The notes under the pieces: model-generated
Told to the model about the DNA's origin: nothing
The model's input: only the letters and a program-made list of their open reading frames with translations
Database searches by the model: none
Shown: positions 43,212-53,025 of the stretch, piece after piece
Numbering within the stretch: the first letter of the stretch is position 1
Layout of the letters: each line of letters starts with the position of its first letter
Program-made: the position numbers and the translations under genes
Source of the DNA: Panicum virgatum
Lineage: Eukaryota > Streptophyta > Magnoliopsida > Poales > Poaceae
NCBI RefSeq assembly: GCF_016808335.1
Contig: NC_053147.1
Location: 16,788,913 to 16,852,912, forward strand
Length of the DNA: 64,000 nucleotides
Direction: 5' to 3'

Positions 43212-43529
43212 CTCCCTCTGTCCTGAAATGTAAGACATTCTGGAGTTTTTAGGACAGATTATGGTTGTGTAGAAAAGACTCTTCTACCCCTAATTATTAT
43301 GCATTGGAACTCTATTTGGGCCATTAAATATGTGCTAATTAAAGTAGCTTGCCAATGCACCTCCCCCACATGCACCTCCTCTACATGGTTGCATGCACGT
43401 CTTTCTATTGAGAAAGACTAAAAAACGATGCACAATTAAGATGGTTGGGTCCACTTTCCATCTTGAATGCCTTATATTTGAGGACAAATTTTGAGTCCTA
43501 GAATGACCTACATTTCAGGACGGAGGGAG
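43212..43529. mobile_element. Stowaway MITE, 318 bp
   Basis: The termini CTCCCTCTGTCCTGAAATGT and, reversed, CTCCCTCCGTCCTGAAATGT are near-perfect inverted repeats. The element is flanked by TA on both sides (43210-43211 and 43530-43531). It is non-coding. Confidence 0.9.
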
Positions 43530-45177
43530 TAATCTTCTATCGATTTCAATTAGTAATTAGTGTTACATGTTATCTTTCCTATGACAGTTGTGTATGGAGA
43601 TTCCAATCAATTAGGTTTGTTGTCGTGGAAAAAACATACCTAAATTCCTTAACTTGACACTGAACGTATTTTTCTAAATTTGTTATAGAAATTAATGGCA
43701 TCATTCATAGCGGTAGGCGATGCACTCGTTGGTAGTGAGTCGTCTATGGTGATTTCATTAATTTTAAGATCTACTGTACTGATTAGTTACTCGGCCGGGT
43801 ATGCTCATAGGGTGGAGCATGGTTGTGATGCGTGTAATCATATGGATTAGTGCGGGTGCGTGCATATAAGGGTCCATGTCAATCTAAATAGGAAACAGTT
43901 TAACATCGATCTAAATATTCCACGAGGAAGACAACAAAATTAGCACTGAAATGGTTTTTGCATAACCTAACCAGATATACATAGTCAAATTAGCATATGA
44001 ACATTTTTGGTCAGAATGAAACTTTCTTGATCGTCATAGCTTCTTTTATTGTATACAGAATAAAAAAATGAAGTAGTTTTCGAAATAAAAAAATGGACGT
44101 GGGTGAAATGAGTTATGTGTATGATTTTTAGATTTTTGTACAGTCAGTCAAAACAACTTTCGCTACTACCTACATCTGGCAATCTCATAATCAACGACAC
44201 TTTGTTTTCTAGGTGGTATCACTGGCATTTTGAAATGAAGTGTTTTACTGTCCTTAGAAATGTACAAAAAAAAAAGATGAAGTGGTGAACCAAGATTACA
44301 ACTTGGGGGGTACCAACATTTAATACAGTAGCCATCGATAGAACATGTACCATCGTACAGGTTCCATGGAAAATATATATAAAAAACTAGACTGCGGGGG
44401 AGAAGACTACCCCACAGCATTACCAGAAGAAGATATTCTCACGCAAGTCTAGAAAATTTTTGAACCCCTGCCCCACCCGTACATACTGTTACCCATGAAA
44501 AAGGTGTGTGCATAGATAAACTGCACCACCTCCGGCCAAGAAATTCGCCATCGTGAGGGTTCGAACTCCGCCCGGCAAGGTGCCGAAACCGTGGAAAATA
44601 TATAATCGGGCACACACACACAATAATGTTTTTGCCTTTTTTGAAAAAAAGAAGTTCATTTCTCATATGGTTCCAAGAAAATTCTTAAATATGGCCTAAC
44701 AATTATCGGAAAGCACATGAACAAATTTTACACCTAAAGTTGTCCGTACAAGACATAAAGATCGACGAGCGCGTAGCTGATCAAACAATGAAACAACTCA
44801 CCATTGTCAAACCAACCAGCAGCAAGGAACATCAATTAAAATAATTTAATTACATAGACAAGACACTAGCTATATTGTGCACACGAATCCTATATCTTTT
44901 TTTATCTGATCGTGCACAATGGTTCATGCCAAATTACGCAAAGATTATCTGCTCGGCAGAAAGAGGATGGAGTTATCTTTCTTGAGGATGAGGTTTTCAG
45001 GTTAAATTAATTAATATAAGTAAACCTTGCTCGCCGTTGTGACTTGTGATCTCCGATCCAGATCCCTTCATCATCGTGCTTTCACACCTAAACCCCGGCT
45101 GCAAGCTAATTGGAGAATCCGCCTGACCGCCTACCGTAGGTACAATCCCAATATCTAATAAGCCAATAAATGTCTTT
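43530..45177. other. intergenic, no gene recognised
   Basis: AT-rich with scattered stops. A tRNA B-box-like phrase GGGTTCGAACTCC near 44558 lacks a matching A box and cloverleaf. No gene is called. Confidence 0.4.
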
Positions 45178-45183
45178 GGTTGT

Positions 45184-45769
45184 TGTTGACGACTTTCAGG
45201 ATAACACACGAACACACTCGAACGTGCGGCGCGAAGAGGCAGCTCGCTGCAGTGCCTCCTGCGTAGACCGGTTAGACCGGTCTCTTGGAGCGGTCAGACC
45301 GGTCACCGCCGGCAGATCGGTGACGAAACTTACGAACGTTAGCCCGGGAAGACCCGTCGGGGCAGGCGCACATAGGGTTGTTCTAGGGTCGGCAGGCCAC
45401 CTAGAACGCCCTCAATCGACGTAGAGACGACGGAGGAACATCAAATAGTAGATTGGAAAAGCTAGGGCAAGAAAAAATTAAAAAGATAAAAGTTGTATTG
45501 ATTTGATCGATTGGATGCCCTAATCGGCTGTGACCCTTTATATTTATAGGGTGGGGTGGACTTATCCCACAAGAAATCCTATTACAGATCTAAATCTATA
45601 AAGAGTTCTAGTTGTACTCGGATTCCAGGTAGACCGGTCTGACCGGTCAGACCCACCGGTCAGATCGGTTGGTGTTGCCAGACCGGCTACATGGTCCAGA
45701 CCGGTCAGACCGCTCAAAAGCACCGGTCAGACCGGTCTGTTCGACCAGTACCAATTTTGGTCGTCAACA
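45184..45769 (-). repeat. 3' LTR of the gag-only element
   Basis: 586 bp with termini TGTTGACG...CGTCAACA. It is nearly identical to the LTR at 48507-49069 apart from small substitutions and indels. It carries clusters of GACCGGTC words in both orientations near 45268-45303 and 45628-45742. Confidence 0.9.
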
Positions 45770-46270
45770 TATGCCCCCCTGTTTTTTGGTGATGCTAGCA
45801 TGCCAAAAAAACAAGCCTCTGGACCAAAATTGTCTAAGGACGATGATAAATATGCATCGGCCATATTTTGTTCTAAGGGCGATAAAATCTATCGGCCATA
45901 TCTTGCTTCTTTTTCAAGCTGATGACGAAACAACTTGCTTAGGCCTCCATACCTGCTTCATGGTCGCCGACCTTGCTGGTACAACCTCCACTTGCTGTTC
46001 CATAGACTCCTTGCGCATCCGCTGCAGCCTTCTCTTTTGGGTGTGAGACAAGCCTGAAGGGCACCATCTCGGCTGTAAATACCTGTTGTCTTGCTTTATG
46101 TCTTTCTCACCCTCCTTGCTGCAATCAGATTTGCTTTTTACCAGATTATTACTAGCAACAATCGGTCTTTGAGATGCACCATAACTTGGATATATAGAAG
46201 AATATTGAATAAAATATGGATGCATATATATTCTACTATAATCCATAGGTGTGTAATAGTTATAATACGA

Positions 46271-48463
46271 CTAGAACCATGGAGCAATCGGCCCACCAAA
46301 TGAATATGGCACAAAAGCATTATTACCTTTTTGAACATGAGAAGCCGATTGCTCACGATGCTCCGATGATGGATTTGTATCTTTAGCTTGATCTGGTCGC
46401 TTGTTCTGTTTCTGAGTAGCTCCTTTCTCCTCATACTTGGCCAAGATTTGCTTGAAACTTGGCCTCTCCTTTTTGTTGTTTCTGGAATTTTTTTTAGAAA
46501 TCCCAGATGGACCGGTCGGACCGGTCTCCAGACCGGTCAGACCGGTCTGAGGAGATCTTGCGTCCTTCTTCTGTTCTTGCCCCCCGAGCGCTGAATTCTT
46601 CGATGAATATTCAAGGACCTTCTTTGCTGGAGCTTCCTGATGAGATTTCGAAGGCTCAGACCTTTTTTCACCAATAATTATATTTTTTCCTTTTGTTGAC
46701 TCGGCTTGATTTGGCCGAATTAACACTTTATGATTACTCAATTCAAGCACATGTGTATGTGCAGGGAAATGATTATGATCCACCTGCATTTGTGGAACAA
46801 TTATTCGGCCTTCGTTAACAGCCGATTGAATTTGCCTTCGAAGCACATTGCAATCATTAGTCGCATGAGAGAAAGTATTATGAAATTTGCAATAAGCTCG
46901 CCGCTTTAATTCTTCAAGCGGCGGTATGACATGCGACATCTTGATGTACTCATTCTTATATAATTCATCAAATATCCTCTCACATTTGGATACATCAAAA
47001 GTAAATCTTTCTTGCCGATCTTTATGAATCGGCTTAAGAGAACCGCAAACGCAAGGTTTATCATTAGAGGACCAAATAAATTCAGCGGTATAAACATCTT
47101 TACCTTCATCATCCGAACAATTGGAATCACACCCGAGCACATAAACAGGACAATTAGGTTTTTTATTGGACTTTTGAGAATCTCAAGCTTCTTTAGCTCG
47201 GATTTCATTAGCCAGAGCCTTTTGTAAGACTTGACTAACATCTAGAAATTCTTGTCCCTCTAACTTTGCTTTATGAAAATCAAGTAAACCAGCAAAAGCT
47301 AGATCAGCTAAATCTCTATCAGAAATTGTCAAACTATAACATCGGTTTCTAGTATTTCTAAATCTTCTAATATACTCAGAAACACCTTCATGTATCTTTT
47401 GCTTAACCTATGTGAGATGTGAAAATTTCAATTCAGTTTCACCACTAAAGAAATAATCCTGAAATTTTTGCTCTAAATTAGCAAAAGTGAAAACTGAATT
47501 GGGTGACAATGAAATAAACCATGTAAATGCAGCACCCGATAGAGACAAAGGAAATAACCTCAATTTGTAAATATCATTAGTGCTAGCTTCACCACATTGT
47601 ATAATAAATTGACCTATATGCTCCAATGTAGTTCTACTATTATCACCAGTAAATTTAACAAATTCAGGAATTTTAAACCCTTGAGGATATGCAACATAAT
47701 CGTAATTCTCAGGGTATGGCCTTTGATAAGATCAGCATTTGGCTTTAGGCTCTATACCAAAAGTTTGCCGAAATATCTTAATCACCTCCTCTTTGATACT
47801 ACCTGATCCAACATCATCGGCGTTAAATCGATTTGTGATCGGTGTACTACTAGGTTGAGCAAAGTTCGGCGGTGTGGAATGTCGCAATGAACTTGCTGCC
47901 CCATATGGTACATTGGCATGAGGTGATGCATTATAATTAATTCGGCTTTACTGATTAGCCGAATTAGTCACAATAGCATTATTAGTTGGAATTGCTGAAC
48001 CACGAATTGTCTTATCAGTATTAGATGTAGACGCATTATTACCGACAGACTTCATACCAAGATGTATTTCAATTCGGCTAAAACGGTCATCAAACATATC
48101 ATGCATATTTTGACCAATAAATTCCAATTTATTATTCACATGAGAAGAAACAGCATCATCTATAGCATTAGCTATTTCAGAATTAAGGACAGGCTGCTTG
48201 TTCTCATCGAAATTTACCTCAAACTGTGAAGCATCGAAGCCGGCATCCGTCGTGACCTTCCCTTGTCGGTCGATGGAGAAGTGCGAGATGTACTGCTTCG
48301 TGGCTTCTTCCTCCAGCTTCTGGATCTCCTTCTCCTTCTCCTCTCTGATCTTCTTCTGGATGTCATCAAGAGCCTTCTGTTGTTCGGCCGAAAGTTGCTG
48401 AACAGTCGGCCGTTGGATGTTGGCGGCATCAACATCGCTAGGTTTAGGAATTTTACCGGCCAT
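46271..48463 (-). pseudogene. gag of the gag-only element, broken into several frames
   Basis: It starts at the ATG at 48463 with MAGKIPKPSDVDAANIQRP, followed by a coiled-coil region (EEKEKEIQKLEEEATKQYIS). The first frame stops at 47948 (171 residues). Later pieces on the same strand are LRLFPLSLSGAAFTWFISL and FANLEQKFQDYFFSGETEL (47626-47408), the gag core, and a 3' piece (47140-46271) with KRRAYCKFHNTFSHATNDC, a Cys/His knuckle-like segment. Stops and frameshifts separate the pieces. The last piece includes an in-frame run encoded by CCGGTC repeats (TGLTGLETGPTGPSG, 46501-46550). Confidence 0.75.
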
Positions 48464-48506
48464 GGCAGCCGGTTGATTCTTTCCCCAGCGGAGTCGCCAA
48501 AAAGTA

Positions 48507-49069
48507 TGTTGACGCCTTTCGGATCAACACACGAACGCACTCGAACGTGCGGCGCGAAGAGCCAGCTCGCTGCAGTGCCTCCTGCGTAGACCGGTCAGAC
48601 CGGTCCCTTGGAGCGGTCAGACCGGTCGCCGCCGGCAGATCGGTGACGAAACCTACGAACGTTAGCCCGGGAAGACCCGTCGGGGCAGGCGCACATAGGG
48701 TTGTTCTAGAGTCGGCAGGCCACCTAGAACGTCCTCAATCGACGTAGAGACGACGGAGGAACATCAAATAGTAGATTGGAAAAGCTAGGGCAAGAGAAAA
48801 GTAAAAAGATAAAAGTTGTATTGATTTGATCGATTGGATGCCCTAATCAGCCGTGACCCTTTATATTTATAGGGTGGGGTGGACTTATCCCGCAAGAAAT
48901 TCTATTACAGATCTAAATCTACAAAGAGTTCGAGTTGTACTCGGATTCCAAGTAGACCGGTCTGACCGGTCAGACCCACCGGTCAGACCGGTCGGTGTTG
49001 CCAGACCGGCTACATGGTCCAGACCGGTCAGACCGGTCTGTTCGACTAGTGCCAATTTTGGTCGTCAAC
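48507..49069 (-). repeat. 5' LTR of the gag-only element
   Basis: 563 bp. It matches the other LTR closely, including the clusters of GACCGGTC. The outer end reads CGTCAAC and lacks the final A before the target duplication. Confidence 0.9.
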
Positions 49070-49075
49070 GGTTGT

Positions 49076-49530
49076 CGATGTGCGATGGATTGTTGAAAGC
49101 ATCTACAAGATCGCTTTTGCTTGGTGCCGCGTCCCTACAAAATCGCTTTCTTCCTTGTCGCTTGCTTGCTGTATGGCAAACCACATACGGTGTAATTTTT
49201 TTTGTTTTTTGCAAAATTGACTTTTCTTCGAGTGGATATATAGTAATTCGTCTTTCACTGGATGGATGTACATGGACAGGATCGGGAACGTTCATTCACG
49301 GGACCCGATCCTGTCAAAGCAAGCTAGCATCCAGCCGCGATACGTACTTCATGTCCTCATCAACTTCTGCGCGCGGCGGCTGCATTTCCAGTAACCAGTA
49401 ACGTACCATGACTCCATGTTATCTCGTTATCGGCATTGGATATCTGTGTGGATGATCCATATGCAGCAGCAAGCCAGCAACAAGTAGAAGAAAGTCCCAA
49501 TTTAGATCTTAGAATCCTTTTTTAGACTAA
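49076..49530. other. no gene seen
   Basis: Flank between the LTR element and a Helitron-like element. No coding sequence is recognised. Confidence 0.35.
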
Positions 49531-50327
49531 CTAGGCGTATAGCCCGCGCATTTACACGGCTAATATTAAAAATTGAAAATTTACATGTCGTTGTATCCTT
49601 ATTTAAAGATTATACTATTTTTATGATACATCACCCTGTTCATTATCGTAAATTATGTCTTATTGTTGGTTAAAACAATTCAAATATGATCTACCTATAA
49701 TTATTCTTATTTTCATTTTATTTTGATTGATTGTTGTTAGCTTTAGTTTTTATTAATATCATATGTTTGTAACTGATACATAGTTGAATGGTATAAATGG
49801 TATTTTATATTTATTTTTTCATAATTGCATTGGTGGGTGATTTTTAATAGGCATAAGAGTATTTTAGCCTAATTTTTATCATAATGGCTAGTATTGAAAA
49901 TTCAAAATTTGCATGTTATTGTATCCTAACTTAAACTTAAAGATTATACTATTTTTTACCATACATCACCCTGTTTATTATCGTAAATTATGTATTATTG
50001 TTGGTTAAAAAAATTCAAATATGATCTACCGATAATTATTCTTATTTTTGTTTTATTTTTATTGATTGTTGTTAGTTTTAGTTTTTATTAATGACATAAT
50101 GTTTGTAACTGATACATAGCTAAATGATATTTTATATTTAATTTTTCATAATGGCATTGGTGGGTGATTTTTAATTAGGCATAGAGGTATTTTAGGCTAT
50201 TTTTTATCATAATGACAGTGGTGGGTAATTTTTATTTTTTTTTATTTTCTCCGATTAACGTGAGAATTTCTAAGCCTTGAGAGCGAACGTGGAGGGAGGT
50301 TTGTTGACCAAATAATAAGATAATAGA
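49531..50327 (-). mobile_element. Helitron-like non-autonomous element
   Basis: On the minus strand the 3' end is GCCGTGTAAATGCGCGGGC, a hairpin, then TATACGCCTAG|T, fitting the Helitron rule (hairpin, CTAG, then T). The 5' end fits A|TCTATTATCTTATTATTTGG. The interior has two long direct copies (about 49.56-49.87 and 49.88-50.20 kb) containing CCTGTT.ATTATCGTAAATTATG and TTGTAACTGATACATAG. It is AT-rich and non-coding, and shares the ATTACCCACC.ATG.CATTAT phrase with 26610-27359. Confidence 0.6.
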
Positions 50328-50600
50328 TTTAGATCTTAGTAGAATCTAGAAGAGCAAGTTGACCGGCCTGATGGTATGCCATAGAAAAAAAAGGACATTT
50401 TGTTTTTTTAAACACAAAAACAAAAAAGTTATATGTGGTCCAGACTCCAGAGCGTCTGAAAAGTTGAATGTCTCGTTGTGTTCGCTTGGTTGTGATTGGT
50501 GGCTGGTGCTGATTTGTTATGAAAGAACAATACTGCAGACTGGTTGGTAGCTGGTGACAGATGCTGATTTAGTATGAGAGAACAATACTGCTGGCTGTTT
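50328..50600. other. MITE-like sequence, boundaries uncertain
   Basis: TGTGTTCGCTTGGTTGTGA near 50477 is roughly inverse to the ACAAGCCAAACAAACACAGTG near 50606-50626. This suggests a small MITE with TGTGTT(C/T)G(C/T)TTGG ends. Its limits and duplication are not clear. Confidence 0.4.
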
Positions 50601-50758
50601 GGCTGACAAGCCAAACAAACACAGTGTGAATAAATAACACACTAAAGTTGGCCGTGTTTGCACGTGTGGAAATGTTCTGGTTGGCTGACAAGCCAAACAA
50701 ACATAGTGTGAATAAATAACACACTAAAGTTGGCCGTGTTCGCACGTGTGGAAATGTT
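50601..50758. repeat. 82-bp tandem duplication
   Basis: The phrase from GGCTGACAAGCCAAACAAAC to CACGTGTGGAAATGTT occurs twice in direct tandem, at 50601 and 50683. Only a few bases differ between the copies. One end of the neighbouring MITE is included, so the MITE end was duplicated with its flank. Confidence 0.85.
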
Positions 50759-50985
50759 TCTCTACTTTTTTTTCTTTCCTTGAACGAACGAGATGTTTAT
50801 CTTCGTATATAGTACATGGGCACTGCTGGATGATAATCGGGTCAATCCTAGATATTGGAGTGGTTATCCGAATATCTAGCATTATTTCACCGCTCCAATA
50901 TCTAGCACTTGCTGAAAAATATCTTCAGCACCTACCACAGTACTGTTTGTTTCATGTGCATGTGCTGCCATCTTCCAAAGTGTCC

Positions 50986-51291
50986 GAAGAAAAGAGTACG
51001 TGCAGAAAAGGGCGCCCGCCTCACCATCTCAAACGACTGTGGGTCAGACGGCTGAGGTTGAGGTTACACAACCTGAGACAACCACAGGCGCATCATCATC
51101 AGTGGACAGTGGTTTCGAACTTTGGACAGATTATCTTGATGCTGAAACGGCAGCTGCTCTCGATCCGCAATGTGTTGTTTCAGACTTGCAGTGGACGACG
51201 GGGGCTCCGTATGCAGCTATAGGCTATAGCTTGCTTCCAATGGACACAATCCATGGACGCTCCGGTTCACTGTTCGGTACAGCCGCGCAGG
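50986..51291 (+). other. exon-like open stretch, protein not recognised
   Basis: A frame with coding-like composition contains QKRAPASPSQTTVGQTAEVE, FELWTDYLDAETAAALDP and SDLQWTTGAPYAAIGYSLL. It ends GCCGCGCAG|GTGAGC, a good splice donor at 51292. Upstream, the frame stays open back to about 50960. I do not recognise a family and found no partner exons, so it may be a gene fragment carried by transposons or a piece of an undetected gene. Confidence 0.35.
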
Positions 51292-51299
51292 TGAGCCTA

Positions 51300-51738
51300 G
51301 AGCTCTGAAGATCTTTTCCCGGGCGTAGATGAGAGGAACACAGAGTGATGAGAACAAGTTTCTTGTGGAGAATTGTTCGATGAATGGTTGTTTTTCCTTG
51401 TGTGCGTGGTCAGTTTTTACCTGTTTTCATTTGTCAAATCAAAACGCGCATAGAGAGCTCTCTTGACATTGTTGTGCTTGGAAGCGTCGACAGACGACAG
51501 TTGATATGCGGAACTGCAGATCGGTACTGAGCGATGGTTGAAGGGGCACGGCAGGATCAAAGAGCACGGGGAATGGCTGCTGCAGGGAGCGGAGAGGCTA
51601 AACAGCTCATCGCCACCGCCAAGGGACACGGTGGTCCCCTTGTTGTGTCCCTTGCTGCCAATTGGTTTCCGCTGGTCCTGAGCTCCCATCGCTCTCCGCC
51701 GTCTCCTTGTCCGGCGAGAAGATGCTCGGCGTTTCAGT
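51300..51738. other. no gene recognised
   Basis: Short overlapping frames on both strands. None has a recognisable domain. Confidence 0.35.
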
Positions 51739-52606
51739 TACAGATGGCAATTGCATCTGCAGATGCGGATATCTGGGGATTTCGAATTCGGTGAATGCGG
51801 ATCCCAAATTTGACCTATGGATGCAGCCAGTCAGTCAATCCACCCGCAATATGCAAATGCGGGTGCGAGTTCAGGGTTTCATCCGCGGGTGGACCCGCAC
51901 CCGCACCATACCCATAAACCCAGGCCCAGATAGCATTAGTCAAGTCCATTTAGCATCTCCAGCATATAAATACGTGGATATGAACACTTAATTATGGATT
52001 TGTGGTGGTGTTGTTATGGTGAACTGTTATTTATTACTTTGGAGTTATGAATTTGTTGTTAGTTTGCTATTATTACTTATGGAAATGTGTTGTTTGACTG
52101 TTTAAGACATGTTTGGTAGGGTTTCGGCTCCTCCAAAAACAGTTCCGGCTCTGGCTCCTCTGGTGGAGTGGTTTTTCGGGTGGAGTTGGAGCTGTTTTGA
52201 AAAACGTTTGACAAAATGATTTCTCTATTCCAACTTTACTTCCACCAAGGTAGAAGCCGTCCATGAAGTTGGTGAAGTCACGATTTCGCGGCTTTACCAT
52301 ACTAGTGGAAGCCAAAAACGGCTTCATGACCGGCTTTACCATTAAAGCCGGTCCAGAAAAATCTATTTGGGAGGGCTTCAGCTGAAGCCGGAGCTCTTTT
52401 GAAGGCCTCCCAAATATGCCCTTAAATTGATGGATATGTGTAGTTTTATTATATCTGTTGGCACACCCGCAGACACATGAAACTCACCCGAAACCCAACG
52501 AGTGCGGGTGCAGGTGTAAATCCATCCGATGGGTAAGTTTTCCAACCTCATACGTCTGACTGCGGACGGATTTTCACCACATCCGCATCCGCACGTGCCA
52601 TCCCTA
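51739..52606. mobile_element. hAT-like element with a MITE inside
   Basis: The ends are TACAGATGGCAATTGCATC and, reversed, TAGGGATGGCACGTGCGGAT. Subterminal GCGGGTG/CACCCGC words occur near both ends (51850-51910 and 52460-52520). The terminus fits TAGGGATG-type hAT elements. I see no clean 8-bp duplication. A Tourist MITE lies inside. Confidence 0.6.
52106..52421. mobile_element. Tourist-like MITE nested in the hAT-like element
   Basis: The ends are GACATGTTTGGTAGGG and, reversed, GGGCATATTTGGGAGG. It is flanked by TTAA on both sides (52102-52105 and 52422-52425), within which the TTA/TAA duplication of PIF/Harbinger elements fits. The interior carries repeated CGGCT..GAGC words. Confidence 0.75.
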
Positions 52607-52750
52607 ATTTGTTCAGCGGCCAGCCAGGTGATACGTGTGGGTTTACATACGGGCCCAAAGCACAGCACTCCGGAAATGGCCCAGGAAGAAAATCGTCTTG
52701 TAGGCCGGTCCGGTGACCCCCGCGGAAAACTACTCTCCTCTTGGCGGGTC

Positions 52751-53025
52751 TTTTTCATTTTTATATTAAAAAAACAAAATTTAAAAAATATATGGCAAAT
52801 AGGAAAATTTTCAAAAATGGGTGTCTGTCGCCCCACTAATGGGCGACATGGTGCCTGTCGCCCATCCAGTGGGCGACAGGACCTAAAATGTAAAAAAAAA
52901 ATATATTTAGGTCCTGGCTCCCAGGGCGCATTAAACAGTGAACTTGTAAAATCGTAGAAAAATCGGAAAAATACAAACTCAACTGTTCTGAATTCTATGA
53001 AATAAGATCTACAACTTTTGTTACA
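52751..53025. repeat. left arm of the foldback element
   Basis: It contains two short palindromes, GTCGCCC...GGGCGAC, at about 52828-52847 and 52857-52880, so the arm can itself form hairpins. It stops at 53025, where the Helitron begins, and continues at 56138. Confidence 0.75.

Larger units (their letters stand above)
45184..49069 (-). mobile_element. gag-only LTR retrotransposon with intact target duplication
   Basis: Two closely similar LTRs enclose 2.7 kb. The direct repeat GGTTGT flanks the element (45178-45183 and 49070-49075). The minus strand is sense: the 5' LTR is 48507-49069, the primer-binding site TGGCGACTCCGCTGGGGA is at 48499-48482, and gag follows. A polypurine tract AACAGGGGGGCAT lies at about 45770-45783, next to the 3' LTR. 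There is no pol, so it depends on a partner element. The gag style points to Ty3/gypsy. Confidence 0.85.

Noticed and set aside
44540..44600. GGGTTCGAACTCC, resembling a tRNA or SINE B box.
   Set aside because: No A box at the right distance and no cloverleaf; a single box is not enough for a tRNA gene or SINE.
45268..45742. Regularly spaced CCGGTC repeats that might be mistaken for a CRISPR array.
   Set aside because: They are short palindromes inside an LTR with irregular spacing, in a plant nuclear genome.
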